The notes beneath the pieces were generated by a model. That model saw only the letters and a list, made by a program, of their open reading frames with translations. It ran no database searches and had not been told where the DNA came from. Shown here one piece after another: positions 23,015-33,523 of a stretch of 64,000 bases of DNA. Positions within the stretch are counted from its first letter, which is position 1. Every line of letters begins with the position of its first letter. Where the stretch lies: positions 9,130,036-9,194,035 of the forward strand of contig CP136069.1 in assembly GCA_032622095.1 (NCBI GenBank), read 5' to 3'. A program made the position numbers and the translations under genes. This DNA is from Siphonodentalium dalli. Its lineage: Eukaryota; Mollusca; Scaphopoda; Gadilida; Siphonodentaliidae.

Positions 23015-23457
23015 CCCTTTGAGTGCCAGGTCCTATTTGTGTATCAACCCATATACCCTGTGCCAATGCATTCTCTTATATATGCGAGTCGACCATAGGT
23101 CGCCTCGCATATATAAGAGAATGCATTGGCCTAACAATTTTTCATCATTTCTAATTATTCTTTACAATTATTTACAATTTTAATAATTTGTTCTTGTATT
23201 CTTTAACAGACTTATTTTGTAGGTTTAGTGCCAGGGAATCTCACGTTTTTCATGGGCATCACAATTATTACTATGAATACTTGGTGATAGTTTTGAGTTA
23301 TAACATGCCCCTAAGGTTTTATCCAGTTTGTTTTTAAATTCGATATAGCTTGCGTAAGCATACCCAAAAAAGTCAACCCAATTTGTTTAATATTTTAGGG
23401 CCGATTTTACTGACCGTAAATTAGGGCCGATGAGATTGGCCCCTGGCACTGAAAGGG
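23015..23457. mobile_element. piggyBac-like MITE carrying a partial double-hairpin insert
   Basis: The left end is TTAA followed by CCCTTTGAGTGCCAGG. The right end is CCTGGCACTGAAAGGG, its near-inverse. TTAA targets and CCC termini are typical of piggyBac elements. The right TTAA has become TGTA. A partial double-hairpin element (23056-23210) lies inside. No transposase. Confidence 0.6.
23056..23210. mobile_element. Double-hairpin element, left half only
   Basis: It begins CCCTGTGCCAATGCATTC with a complete left hairpin and the AATTTGTTCTTGTATTCTTT part of the middle, then ends abruptly. The right hairpin is absent, so this copy is truncated. Confidence 0.8.
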
Positions 23458-23679
23458 TGTATGCATCAAGTTGTGGATCAGTTGCACAATGTGTGCATTT
23501 ATGGGCAGATGAATGTACAATTGCCATTACATTTCATCAAAAGACCTTGACCTTCATGTGTAGACCATGTAGTGAGCAACCATGCACCAGCACTACCAAC
23601 ATGCATACTAATATCAAACAATACAAATTAATTTCACAGAAACAGATAATTTCTCTTTTCTCCTATGTCTAATATGAAT

Positions 23680-24130
23680 CATACGTGACACGTAGTGGAG
23701 CAACCACACATGCTGTGCCTCAAATTTGCATTTTATCGGCGACATAGCGCTAAGAATAATCTATGTAACACCACGCAGTGATCACAACGGAGATGACATG
23801 CCAACTTGATAAGACGTGTCGTGGATTGTGCAATCTTGTCTGGATTCTGGCCCACAAATCTAAAATGACGTCAGAAACCGTGTCATGACGTCTTTATTTT
23901 TCGTTTTCATTAAGCTAACCAAAGAAATTGTTCTAATTGAAATTAATAGACTTAAATCACATGTGAATTCTTCGTAAGTTGTGAATTAGTTACTTTCATT
24001 TTCATCGGGATGCTTCATTCCCAATTCCGCGTTGTTTTTTTGCAATCTCCACACTGTTGCTAACGGGAAGTCACGTTATAATTTCTCCAAAAAATCACTG
24101 ATGGATATAGAAAAAAATATTGGTGGTTGC
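23680..24130. repeat. Dispersed duplication, copy B
   Basis: Counterpart of 18116-18600. This copy holds an extra TAAAATGACGTCAGAAACC-type stretch and leads directly into a 43-bp tandem repeat, whereas copy A leads toward the lectin exon. Confidence 0.7.
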
Positions 24131-24153
24131 TATAATGTCGATGCCATGGAAAC

Positions 24154-24368
24154 CAGATTTACAGCTTACCAGCGTCAATTTGTCCGGGAACCACCACATA
24201 TTTACGGCTTACCAGCGTCAGTTTGTCCGGGAACCACCACAGATTTACGGCTTACCAGCGTCAGTTTGACCGGGAACCACCACAGATTTACGTCTTACCA
24301 CCGTCAATTTGTCCGGGAAACACAACAGATTTACGGCTTACCAGCGTCGGTTTGTCCGGGAACCACCA
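24154..24368. repeat. Five tandem copies of a 43-bp unit
   Basis: The unit is CAGATTTACGGCTTACCAGC plus GTCAGTTTGTCCGGGAACCACCA. Since 43 is not a multiple of three, an open frame crossing it cycles through all three translations of the unit. That explains the protein-like repeats without requiring a gene. Confidence 0.85.
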
Positions 24369-24506
24369 CAGAAAAAGGATTTCGCTTGGTTCAAAGACCA
24401 TAATGTTCCAAGTTTCATTGTTTAGTCCGCTCAGTCACGATTTTGTGTTAATCCACTGGACTGCTGGTACAAGTGTGAGCTATCATGATCACGCTCAGTG
24501 TTTTAA

Positions 24507-24668
24507 CGCTTGGATGCTGCATTTTTGGGACAAAACCAGCATTTTGAGAGGATCTGCCAGTCGCTGTCATCAGGTGCGTTTGAACCACCGTTTGCATTTG
24601 ACGTTACCAATGTGTATTTCCTGCAACACATGTGTGATGATTGTGAGAAATGTTCGACATCATTCTAA
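24507..24668 (+). CDS. Possible terminal coding fragment, unrecognised
   Basis: An open stretch of 53 codons reads LGQNQHFERICQSLSSGAF and EPPFAFDVTNVYFLQHMCDD, then CEKCSTSF and a stop. Its composition is protein-like, with a CDDCEKC cysteine cluster, but it has no ATG and no clear acceptor. It could be a last exon or a decayed gene fragment. Confidence 0.25.
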   Translation, partial: RLDAAFLGQNQHFERICQSLSSGAFEPPFAFDVTNVYFLQHMCDDCEKCSTSF

Positions 24669-25749
24669 TACAAGGGAATAATTTATTAAAAGAAATTTCC
24701 AACCATATAAGGATGGAAATTTCCAACAGATAGCCATATGTGTCATTTTACCTAAAGTAAAAGAAAATATGAGAATTTCCGTATAAAATAAGTTAAATAG
24801 CAAGTTTCACGCTAAATTGGAAAAGGTCAAAACATGAAATTCGAATAAAATATTTGAACTTGTAATACGACCCTGCCTAACTATGCTTAAAAGCCATGTC
24901 CTGATTGGCCAGTGGCCCGAGTTACCATGGCTATCTCGTTCCAGTTTTGTGGTACAATTCTACTTTTTCCAATTGTACCACGAAAAAAATCGGTTTATTC
25001 AGATCGCCGCACGCGACTTTTCCCGTCTTTTCTAACTCCGCGCAAACTGGGCATCAACGGAGTACACCCGCACCCGTAACCCTTTGAATTTTGCTACATC
25101 TTGACAATCTTGCGAATTTTCTAGCGATTTGTCGCTTGAAACTAGTTTGGTTGCCAATGAATATGGTCCAAATGATGTTATGGTATATTGATATATGTTA
25201 CGACCAAAGAAAGTTACTTAATAAGTATATTAAATGACAAAATAAATCCATGGGGCCGGGCTGTGCATTCGTCGATTCGAATCTCGATCATATTCGATAT
25301 TTCGGAATCAAGTTGAAAATGAAAGCGTTTGTTCACCAGTACAGAAGGGGAATAAGATTAGTTTAGTAAACTAGATCATTTAGATCGCTTTGTGTAAGGA
25401 AAATGGTCCATAGTCGATGATCATATTCATGTTGTCCCAACAACGTTCAAAACAGAAATGACAGCAATCGTATTCCCTGTACAATTTAAATGAAACGCAC
25501 GGGCGCCGCTGAAAACACATCGTTTTTTTAGCCAATCACAACGATTATTTCTAGAAGAGGTGCCTTGAAAAGTTAACGGGGGAATTTCATAACAAGACAA
25601 GACATTACCAGAGTACTCCATGCAAAGAAATCGAGTACGCCCAATACGAATTACACCACGAAATGTTTTCTCACCTGAGACCGAAAAAGCGCAGTATTTC
25701 GTTGACTATTCAGTCGAATTGTGACCATCAACTTTCAGTCGTATTACAA
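24669..25749. other. No gene recognised
   Basis: AT-rich sequence with a small GGAAATTTCC palindrome near 24715. A phrase pair TTGTGGTACAATT and AATTGTACCAC near 24947-24980 forms a minor inverted repeat. Nothing coding is supported. Confidence 0.4.
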
Positions 25750-25897
25750 AAGAAATAAATACACGGTGTATCGGTGTGTATGGTCAAGTTGTACCACAAA
25801 AAACTGATTGTAGGACTCCGCTACGCGTCGTCCTACAATCAGTTTTTTTGTGGTACAACTTGACCATACACACCTCTACACTGTGTATTTATTTCTT
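25750..25897. mobile_element. Near-perfect foldback element, 67-bp arms
   Basis: The left arm (25750-25816) contains AAGAAATAAATACAC, GTGTGTATGGTCAAGTTGTA and ACTGATTGTAGGAC. The right arm (25830-25897) is its inverse with a few differences. The 13-base loop contains ACGCG. It lies 15 bp from a double-hairpin element. Confidence 0.8.
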
Positions 25898-25912
25898 AAT
25901 TACTACACGATG

Positions 25913-26281
25913 CCCTGTGCCAATGCATTCTCTTATATATGCGAGTCGACCATATGTCGCCTCGCATATATAAGAGAATGCATTGGCCTAACAATTTTTT
26001 ATCATGTTTTTTAAATAAATGTTTCTTACAATTTTTAGGACATAAAATAAAAAAATAACAATTACCCTGCAGGGAGCCCCACGCATATATAGAAGCATAT
26101 AGAAGAGTGTCGTCTGCTCGTGTTTGTCTGGGGCTCTGTATGGGTGAAATTATAAAATTGTTAAAGAATACAAGAACAAATTATTAAAATTGTAAAAAAT
26201 TGTTAGGCCAATGCATTCTCTTATATATGCGAGGCGACCTATGGTCGACTCGCATATATAAGAGAATGCATTGGCACAGAG
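25913..26281. mobile_element. Double-hairpin element, complete copy 2
   Basis: 369 bp, with the same two hairpin ends as 20424-20793. Its middle is in the opposite orientation to copy 1: GGGAGCCCCACGC comes first, then GTCTGGGGCTCTGTATGGG. Both hairpins are intact. Confidence 0.85.
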
Positions 26282-26376
26282 TATATGTAAAAAATGTATA
26301 TGTAAAAATTGCAACAATATCAAGGGAATGCAACACATTATGTTTACCTAACTGTCGTTATTGGAGAACTATATCA

Positions 26377-27076
26377 ATAATGCATATAAGTACAAGGTTT
26401 ATATAATTTATATAATGCATATAAGTACAAGGTTTATATAATTTATATAATGCATATAAGTACAAGGTTTATATAATTTATATAATGCATATAAGTACAA
26501 GGTTTATATAATTTATATAATGCATACAAGTACAAGGTTTATATAATTTATATAATGCATATAAGTAGAAGGTTTATATAACTTATATAATGCATATAAG
26601 TACAAGGTTTATATAATTTATATAATGCATATAAGTAGAAGGTTTATATAATTTATATAATGCATACAAGTACAAGGTTTATATAATTTATATAATGCAT
26701 ATAAGTACAAGGTTTATATAACTTATATAATGCATATAAGTACAAGGTTTATATAATTTATATAATGCATACAAGTACAAGGTTTATATAATTTATATAA
26801 TGCATATAAGTAGAAGGTTTATATAATTTATATAATGCATACAAGTACAAGGTTTATATAATTTATATAATGCATATAAGTACAAGGTTTACATAATTTA
26901 TATAATGCATATAAGTACAAGGTTTATATAATTTATATAATGCATATAAGTACAAGGTTTATATAATTTATATAATGCATATAAGTACAAGGTTTATATA
27001 ATTTATATAATGCATACAAGTACAAGGTTTATATAATTTATATAATGCATACAAGTACAAGGTTTATATAATTTAT
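26377..27076. repeat. 35-bp satellite array, left block
   Basis: About 20 head-to-tail units of ATAATGCATATAAGTACAAG plus GTTTATATAATTTAT with few substitutions (TATA/TACA and C/G at fixed positions). The same satellite resumes at 30990-31154, so the retroelement between was inserted into one array. Each unit contains ATAATGCA. Confidence 0.95.
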
Positions 27077-27474
27077 ATAATGCACCCAGGGCCGATAAGG
27101 TTCGGGGTGATTTATGTGGTTCTTCGATCCTGTCATCCGGCAGACATTCCGGTTTTTCGGTACGATCCGTTCCGTATCGGCCGAACTTAAAGTCCGCATT
27201 TTACATCCGCCCGGAATGCTGCCTCCTTCCGGTAACGGAAAAAGCAAGTCACTTTGGAATTATACGTATCGCGCTCTGTTGTGTGTCGTCAATTCCTATC
27301 TGTTTCCATCCGTCACCGTGTTTCTTCAACAGCCTTCATTTATTCGTCTATCATCTTGTTCCTTGTGCGTTCTGTCTGCGTCCTGTTCCGTCGGCGTTAC
27401 CTATTTTCGTGGGTCGCGCACGTGTTTCCCTGTTTCAGTGTTTGTCGTTCGGTGGCACTAAAAAAAGTTCTCCT

Positions 27475-28533
27475 ATGGTTCGTACGGGATCTCGCGGTCG
27501 GGCCCGCGCCCGTTCGTCTCGTAGCAGTCGACAGGATGAATCTGCCAGTTCGTCTCGTGCTGGTCCTGCTTCCAGTGATCGTGTTAGGCCTTCTTCTCGG
27601 GTTTCGGCAAGTGTGTCATCTGTGGCTGATTCACGGGTGCGTGGCCGTGGACAGCATTCGCGCGGCAGGCCTGCCCGTGGCTCTGGCCGGGGACGCCGCG
27701 CCTCCCGTGGCCGGGTTTCACATTCACGCGGCCGCGATCCTGTTCGTCAGCCTCGTCGTCAGCCCAGTCGTCAGTCTCGTCGCAGACAGGATGGTTCTCC
27801 GCGCCCCAAGTTTCCGCGCTATGAATCCAGGTCGCCATCAGCGTCTCCTTTGTCAACACGTCGACGCAGCAGTTCCGACGACAGCTCCACTTCTCTCCGC
27901 CGCCGCCGCGAGGATTCCCGTGTGGCATCGGTGATACACCGACCGAACGCTCCGGCAAGAGACATAACTGATCCGGGTAATCCCTTATTTAGCTTACCAT
28001 CCTCACTGGTCTCCCATTGGGACGCCCCCTTGCCGATTCCTACGGCGGCAGACGGTTTTGGCTCTCACATTTCCAGGTCTATTCGCGACAAAATTTTCCG
28101 GGGTGATTTTATCAATTTGGATCAACTGCAGGAACCCGCCTCATCTATTCATACAGCTGACCCCCGTCAGTTGGTTGTCTCTGCTTCCGGGCAAATCCGC
28201 GTTGCGCCAAGCGGGCATGCTGCTCCAATAACGTCTGTTGACTCGTGGACCGATGCTTTTCTCACTTTCGTTTCGGTGTACCTCGACGTTCACCCTGAAT
28301 CGTCGGCCCAGCCCCTTTTGCGTTACCTGCGCACAATTCGTTGGGCGGCTGCTAAATGTGGGGGATCTGCCTGGCAGGTGTACGATACCCAATTTCGGTT
28401 GAAGTGGGTTGGGAATACTGCTACTCCTTGGGAGACCATCGACCCTAACCTTTGGCTGCTGGTCATGACGCCCCAGGTTCGGCAACCTCCGATGGGATCC
28501 ATCTCTCCCCCGTCGGCAACGCTCTCTCCCTGA
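27475..28533 (+). CDS. Gag-like ORF1 of the DIRS-like element
   Basis: About 352 residues from MVRTGSRGRARARSSRSSRQ. The N-terminal half is Arg/Ser-rich and disordered-looking. The C-terminal half carries the conserved DIRS Gag wording: IFRGDFINLDQL, SVDSWTDAFLTFVSVY, YLRTIRWAA, WQVYDTQFRLKW and IDPNLWLLVM. In DIRS elements this protein packages the RNA. The region is far more GC-rich than its AT-rich surroundings, consistent with a transposed element. It belongs to an incomplete fossil copy. Confidence 0.7.
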   Translation: MVRTGSRGRARARSSRSSRQDESASSSRAGPASSDRVRPSSRVSASVSSVADSRVRGRGQHSRGRPARGSGRGRRASRGRVSHSRGRDPVRQPRRQPSRQSRRRQDGSPRPKFPRYESRSPSASPLSTRRRSSSDDSSTSLRRRREDSRVASVIHRPNAPARDITDPGNPLFSLPSSLVSHWDAPLPIPTAADGFGSHISRSIRDKIFRGDFINLDQLQEPASSIHTADPRQLVVSASGQIRVAPSGHAAPITSVDSWTDAFLTFVSVYLDVHPESSAQPLLRYLRTIRWAAAKCGGSAWQVYDTQFRLKWVGNTATPWETIDPNLWLLVMTPQVRQPPMGSISPPSATLSP

Positions 28534-28578
28534 ATAGTCTCCAGGACGCCCTGGGGACCTTCCTGGCATCTGACACTA

Positions 28579-29419
28579 CACTCTTAAAAATATAGGTACT
28601 TCAGAGTACCTATGTAGGTACTAAGCTTTGTCCCAGGGGGAGTACCAACTTTTTGGTACTCTGGAGTACCAAAAGTTTAGGTACTCTAGAGTACCAAAAT
28701 GTTTGGTACTCTGGAGTACCAACTTCTTGGTACTCTAGAGTACCAAAATGTTTGGTACTCTGGAGTACCAACTTCTTGGTACTCTAGAGTACCAAATTGT
28801 TGGTACTCTGGATTACCTAATAATTATTTAAGTTCTACCCGGGCATTGTGCATATAATACCCACCCCGCATTTATGTCACCGAAGCCATGACGCTCACGA
28901 TATGAGGTGCCAAGAAATAGATGCTGTCATGATAGGCCCTATATATTATCTGAAGTACCAAAATATCAAGACAGGTACTCTGAAGTATTTAGGTACTACG
29001 CATAGATCCAGCAATTTGATACTCCAGAGAACAAAATAGCCCTGATACCGGCAAATTTAACAATGTGACATGTTAGATTCCAAATTATGCTGCCGCGTTT
29101 AAACATCCAATTAAGTACAAAACCACAAAGACTCCCTTGCATAGTGCTAAATGAAATAATCCGACAGATCTACGACCGCGAGTCGACGGGCGGCCATTTT
29201 TCACTTTAATTTAATCGTTTGCACACGGCACTCGATATTGACACACCCACGGTCTCACCCAATCAGCATGGAGCCAACGATTGGCCCTCTGTGGAGTACC
29301 AACTCATGTGGTTCTATAACGCTAAACAGGCTATAAAGGCTTATAGTACCAAACTGTCTGGTACTATCGTGGCTTTTGGTTCCATGGGGTACCTAAATCA
29401 ATTGCTTTATTTGAGAGTG
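28579..29419. mobile_element. Mariner-type MITE with internal GGTACTC palindromes
   Basis: Termini CACTCTTAAA and TTTGAGAGTG are flanked by TA on both sides (28577-28578 and 29420-29421). Next to the left end is a tandem run (28600-28815) of GGTACTCTGGAGTACC palindromes spaced by AAAATGTTT or AACTTCTT. The word GGTACCT or TAGGTAC recurs near both ends. It sits inside the retroelement at 27077-30989. Confidence 0.6.
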
Positions 29420-30989
29420 TATGGTTTTCCCGGTGGTTTAACTGTTTCATTGATGTCATTGGGCATGGAGCTCCTGGTTTGGGGGAGTGCTGCGCACTCT
29501 ATGGCGGTCCTGCAGATAGTGGTAGTGGTAGTGGTAGTGTCGCCATAGCGTTATAACCTGTCTGGTAACTTTGATGGGTGGCTTATCAATAGTAGCTTAG
29601 TATGTTTATGACTGCGCAGTCATATTATGCTTATTCGAGAGTGCTCTCGAACTGTAGCCTGAGTGTAATATTCCAGGCCGTTGCTTAGCCATAGGGAGTT
29701 GGGCTGTCCACTGGTCTCTACTGCCATTCCTGCGTCGCACTCGTTGGGCTTCTCCCTGTTGGCCGTGTGTGCTTATTGCTTAGGGCGCCTCATAGCAATT
29801 CTTGGGCGCCGGCTCCGAATCGTACCTTGCTCGTCGGGCCATGCTCATGCCTGCGCTGTACAGAAGTATTTCTTCAGCGTTCTCTGCTTCGGCTTCTCGT
29901 CAGAGCTAAGGCTCTGCTTAATTGGTTTCCATGCGTATGGGCTATCTGCAGGACAAGCTTATAATGTTGCATTAAAGCTGAGATCATACCCCACTCATGT
30001 GTTGTCGTTTAAATATTCCATGTGATAAGAGTGTTCCCTGTAGTGCATACACAATCAATGCAGTAGTGGCAGGGCTGTCACTGGTGGGAGTAGTGTCTCT
30101 TGGATCTGAGTGATCACATAATGCACCCAGGGCCGATAAGGTTCGGGGTGATTTATGTGGTTCTTTGATCCTGTCATCCGGCAGACATTCCGGTTTTTCG
30201 GTACGATCCGTTCCGTATCGGCCGAACTTAAAGTCCGCATTTTACATCCGCCCGGAATGCTGCCTCCTTCCGGTAACGGAAAAAGCAAGTCACTTTGGAA
30301 TTATACGTATCGCGCTCCCTCCCTCCCCCCTTGGAGCTCCATGCCCCGCTTTGTTCGGCGTCCCGAAGTGGCACGCCATCTTCATTGTTATGTGATGCCT
30401 GTTTTGTTTTGGGCCTATGGCCCTGTTTGTTTAAATCTCGTTGCTGCTGTTTGTTTTCACTTTCAGGTGCTGTGTCATCAGTGCCATTGATCCAGCTTTG
30501 GTGCGTCCTGCGGGGGTAACTGTGGTGTTACCCGCCCATCGCCGTTGCTTAGCCATAGGGAGTTGGGCTGTCCAGTGGTATATACTGCCATTCCTGCGTC
30601 GCACTCGTTGGGCTTCTCCCTGCTGGCCGTGTGTGCTTATTGCTTAGGGCGCCTCATAGCAATTCTTGGGCGCCGGCTCCGAATCGTACCTTGCTCGTCG
30701 GGCCATGCTCATGCCTGCGCTGTACAGAAGTATTTCTTCAGCGTTCTCTGCTTCGGCTTCTCGTCAGAGCTAAGGCTCTGCTTAATTGGTTTCCATGCGT
30801 ATGGGCTATCTGCAGGACAAGCTTATAATGTTGCATTAAAGCTGAGATCATACCCCACTCATGTGTTGTCGTTTAAATATTCCATGTGATAAGAGTGTTC
30901 CCTGTAGTGCATACACAATCAATGCAGTAGTGGCAGGGCTGTCACTGGTGGGGGTAGTGTCTCTTGGATCTGAGTGATCACATAATGCA

Positions 30990-31154
30990 TACAAGTACAA
31001 GGTTTATATAATTTATATAATGCATATAAGTACAAGGTTTATATAATTTATATAATGCATATAAGTACAAGGTTTATATAATTTATATAATGCATATAAG
31101 TACAAGGTTTATATAATTTATATAATGCATATAAGTACAAGGTTTATATAATTT
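30990..31154. repeat. 35-bp satellite array, right block
   Basis: Nearly five more units of the satellite at 26377-27076, in the same orientation and phase, continuing straight from the octamer at the end of the retroelement. Confidence 0.9.
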
Positions 31155-31289
31155 TCCATGTTCTTCTTTGAGGTAATCTTTTTTACAGATTTTTTATTTA
31201 TTTTTCATATTTACCTACTGCAAGTGCCTTAGTTTAAACAATATTTTATTTGAATTAAACAAAGGCACAAACAATACATAGCCATGACA

Positions 31290-31801
31290 TCTACTATATA
31301 TTTTGGGACTTCTGTTTGTCTGTCTGTCTGTTTGTCTGTTAGCTATGGTCGGGAAAACTGCCCGACGGATTTTGACGAAATTTGATACCTAGGGGTAATT
31401 TTTTCCAGGGATGGTTTTGGACGGGTCAAATCGTGACCCCGACCCGACCTTGACCTTCAAAAAGGTCAATTCGCGGTCAAATCTGGTAAAACGGACGGAT
31501 TTCGACGAAATTTTATACTTAGAGTTACTTTTGGACGGGCAGTCTTTTGGACGGGTCAAATCGTTATCCCGACGTGACCTTGACCTTCAAAATGGTCAAT
31601 TCAAGGTCAAATCGGGTAAAATCAGATGCATTTCGACGGGTTATTTTGTCGGGTACTTTTGTTCGGGGAGTGTTTTGGACGGGTCAAATCGTGACCCAGA
31701 CCTGACCTTGACCTTCACAATGGTCAATTCAAGGTCAATTCGCGCAATTCGCCGAAAAGCAGAGGGGAATCAGCCCGGACGAAGTCGGGTCCACCAGCTA
31801 G
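31290..31801 (+). mobile_element. Short non-autonomous Helitron, both ends present
   Basis: The 5' end is TCTACTATATATTTTGGGAC after an A. The 3' end is the hairpin CCCGGACGAAGTCGGG, then TCCACCAG and CTAG, followed by T. TC...CTAG ends, a 3' hairpin about 12 bases before the end and insertion between A and T are the defining Helitron marks. The interior is three diverged copies of a unit with TTTTGGACGGGTCAAATCGT and GACCTTGACCTTCA. No Rep/helicase. Fragments of relatives are at 36797-36972 and 56510-56560. Confidence 0.8.
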
Positions 31802-32259
31802 TATAGTATATATGTTCAAAAGAGGATCGGGTAACAATCATTGATAATTTTGTTAAATCCTACCCTCAGAAAATAAATGTTACCCCATGTATCTTGGAAT
31901 GGATTCCATTGGGTATATAGCAGACGGGTTTGGTTCTCTGTGGTCCGAGTAAGATATTTTAGATGAAAGGAAGGATAATGGTAAGTGAGTGTAAGCAGTA
32001 ATTAGAAAGAAATTGGGGGGATTTCGAACGTCTATTGATCAGGATTAGTTCACATTATTAACAATACATTAAGGAGCTGTTAAGTTTAATGTATGTTATA
32101 AGTATTTAATAAGTGAAAAAATCAGTACACAGCAATAACAAAAGACGAGTCCGCACCGCAATTAAATATTCATTGGTAGAGCGTGTGGTGTTGCATGGGC
32201 TAAAACACGGTTGCCTTGGGTCCCTTAAAACAGTTTTTACACAAATGTATGTGACCTAC
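31802..32259. other. No gene recognised; should lie in an FABP intron
   Basis: This lies just 3' of the FABP exon at 32260-32364 on the minus strand, so the last FABP exon might be expected here or further left. I searched for a short frame with a CTRxY-like ending and found none. Confidence 0.4.
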
Positions 32260-32364
32260 CATCAATAATTCGTCGCCAACGATTTCTCTATACACTGTTT
32301 GTTCTTTACCCTTGCTGTCGACTTGACGTTCAATAAGTTGTCCGTTGGTGTATGATGTCGTCAC
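32260..32364 (-). CDS. Fatty-acid-binding protein, third exon
   Basis: A 105-nt exon (35 codons, phase 0 at both ends) between acceptor TTTTACGCAG and donor GTAGGT. It reads VTTSYTNGQLIERQVDSKGK then EQTVYREIVGDELLM. This is the penultimate-exon signature of intracellular lipid-binding proteins: a strand, the D-x-K-G-K turn, then (Y)REIVGDEL. Vertebrate FABP third exons are 102 nt with the same phases. The product would be a small cytosolic beta-barrel that carries fatty acids or retinoids. It pairs with exon 1 at 57924-58011 on the same strand. Exon 2 (expected about 170 nt) and exon 4 were not found. Confidence 0.8.
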
Positions 32365-32591
32365 CTGCGTAAAACGTTAAGGAAAGACGTCACAACTCTG
32401 TGAAAAGAACCCAGAACGGAGATCATACGTCATAATAAGGCCATGGTTGCAAAATGTCTCAAATCGAAGTGTGAATCCTTCGTATTATTCACCGATATAA
32501 ATAACTCAATCAGAAAAGATAGCGAATGGGCTATTTATACATTTTATTACATGATCATACCCTTATTCCATTCAATAAACCTATTCTATAT

Positions 32592-32756
32592 AAATACACA
32601 GAACGACACGATGTATTTGTGTTTGTCGATACGACACGAGTGCTGTCGTGGAAGGATAGAACGAGAGACGCTTGCGCCTCGAGTTCTATCCTTCCGCGAC
32701 AGCATGATTGTCGTATCGACAAACCCATTTACACATCGTCTCGTTCTGTGTTTATT
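32592..32756. mobile_element. Foldback element, about 77-bp arms
   Basis: Left-arm phrases ACACAGAACGACACGATGT, TTTGTCGATACGACA and GGAAGGATAGAAC recur inverted on the right, around a centre GAGACGCTTGCGCCTCG. The copies have diverged slightly. It lies in the FABP intron adjacent to exon 3. Confidence 0.75.
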
Positions 32757-33328
32757 ACACGCTTCGTGTCCTAGAATCCGTGCATTAAAAATACAGGATT
32801 AGAAGGTTTATTTAGGCTCATATATACAGGGCGTGTTTGTCATCTGTGATGATTCTTTTATTTAAATAGTTCCAGTTTCACGGTTGAGGCGAACGTCATA
32901 TACGTCATTTTACGTCAACGAGATTCGTATGGAACGTACGTTCCGTACGGATTTGTAAATATGGAACAGCAATAACACTGTACTTCTTTAAACGTTCGTT
33001 TAATAACAGGAAATAGTGGCAGGTGACCTTTGACTTCCGGTTTGTCGTGCGCTACGTCTCAAAAATAATATGGCTTCCAAAATGTCTCCAACAAAATATA
33101 ATGAATGAAGAGTTTGAAGAGTTATGTCATTAAATATACGCCATCAACTACGGTACGTTAAAGAGTCTTTACTTGTCTGGGACTATTTCTTTACGCGGGC
33201 AAAACAATTCATGGTTATGTATACGTGAAACGTCATCGCAGGCCTTATAGAAGCCGATGTTAGTTTCGCGTCCTATCTTTTTTATTTAAGTGTGTTTTGT
33301 CGAAGTTTGGATCATGTAATAAATAGAA
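32757..33328. other. No gene recognised (FABP intron)
   Basis: Contains a palindromic word GGAACGTACGTTCC at 32932-32945 and nothing coding that I can support. Confidence 0.4.
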
Positions 33329-33473
33329 TCTACAATTTATCCCCAGTTTATAGCGGAATTTACAAAACCCGTCAAGTAAATTAGGTCTTGACCTCGCCAA
33401 AGGCTCGGTCCAGACCTAATTTACTGGACTCGTTTTGTAAATTCCGCTATAAACTGGGGACTCGTTGTAGATC
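33329..33473. mobile_element. Foldback MITE, 'GTTTATAGCGG' family, copy 2
   Basis: Arms contain CCCCAGTTTATAGCGGAATT and its inverse. Mirrored TAAATTAGGTCTTGACC and GGTCCAGACCTAATTTA lie inside. It is less diverged between arms than the copy at 19552-19692. Confidence 0.8.
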
Positions 33474-33523
33474 CTTTATTTGTTTGCTCACTAATCTAAT
33501 CCCCATATAAATATAACTTTAAA

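Larger units (their letters stand above)
27077..30989 (+). mobile_element. DIRS-like tyrosine-recombinase retroelement, incomplete fossil
   Basis: The element lies inside a 35-bp satellite. Its parts in order are: repeat A1 (27077-27276), a Gag-like frame (27475-28533), a nested small DNA element (28579-29419), repeat B1 (29677-30117), repeat A2 (30118-30317), a 223-bp spacer, and repeat B2 (30541-30981). A1/A2 (200 bp) and B1/B2 (441 bp) are direct repeats differing by about 1% or less, so insertion was recent. This matches the split direct repeats of PAT/Ngaro/DIRS elements, or two tandem copies each running A to B. The octamer ATAATGCA stands at the start, at the B1/A2 junction (30118-30125) and at the end. 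No reverse transcriptase or recombinase is visible, so it is broken. Confidence 0.75.
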
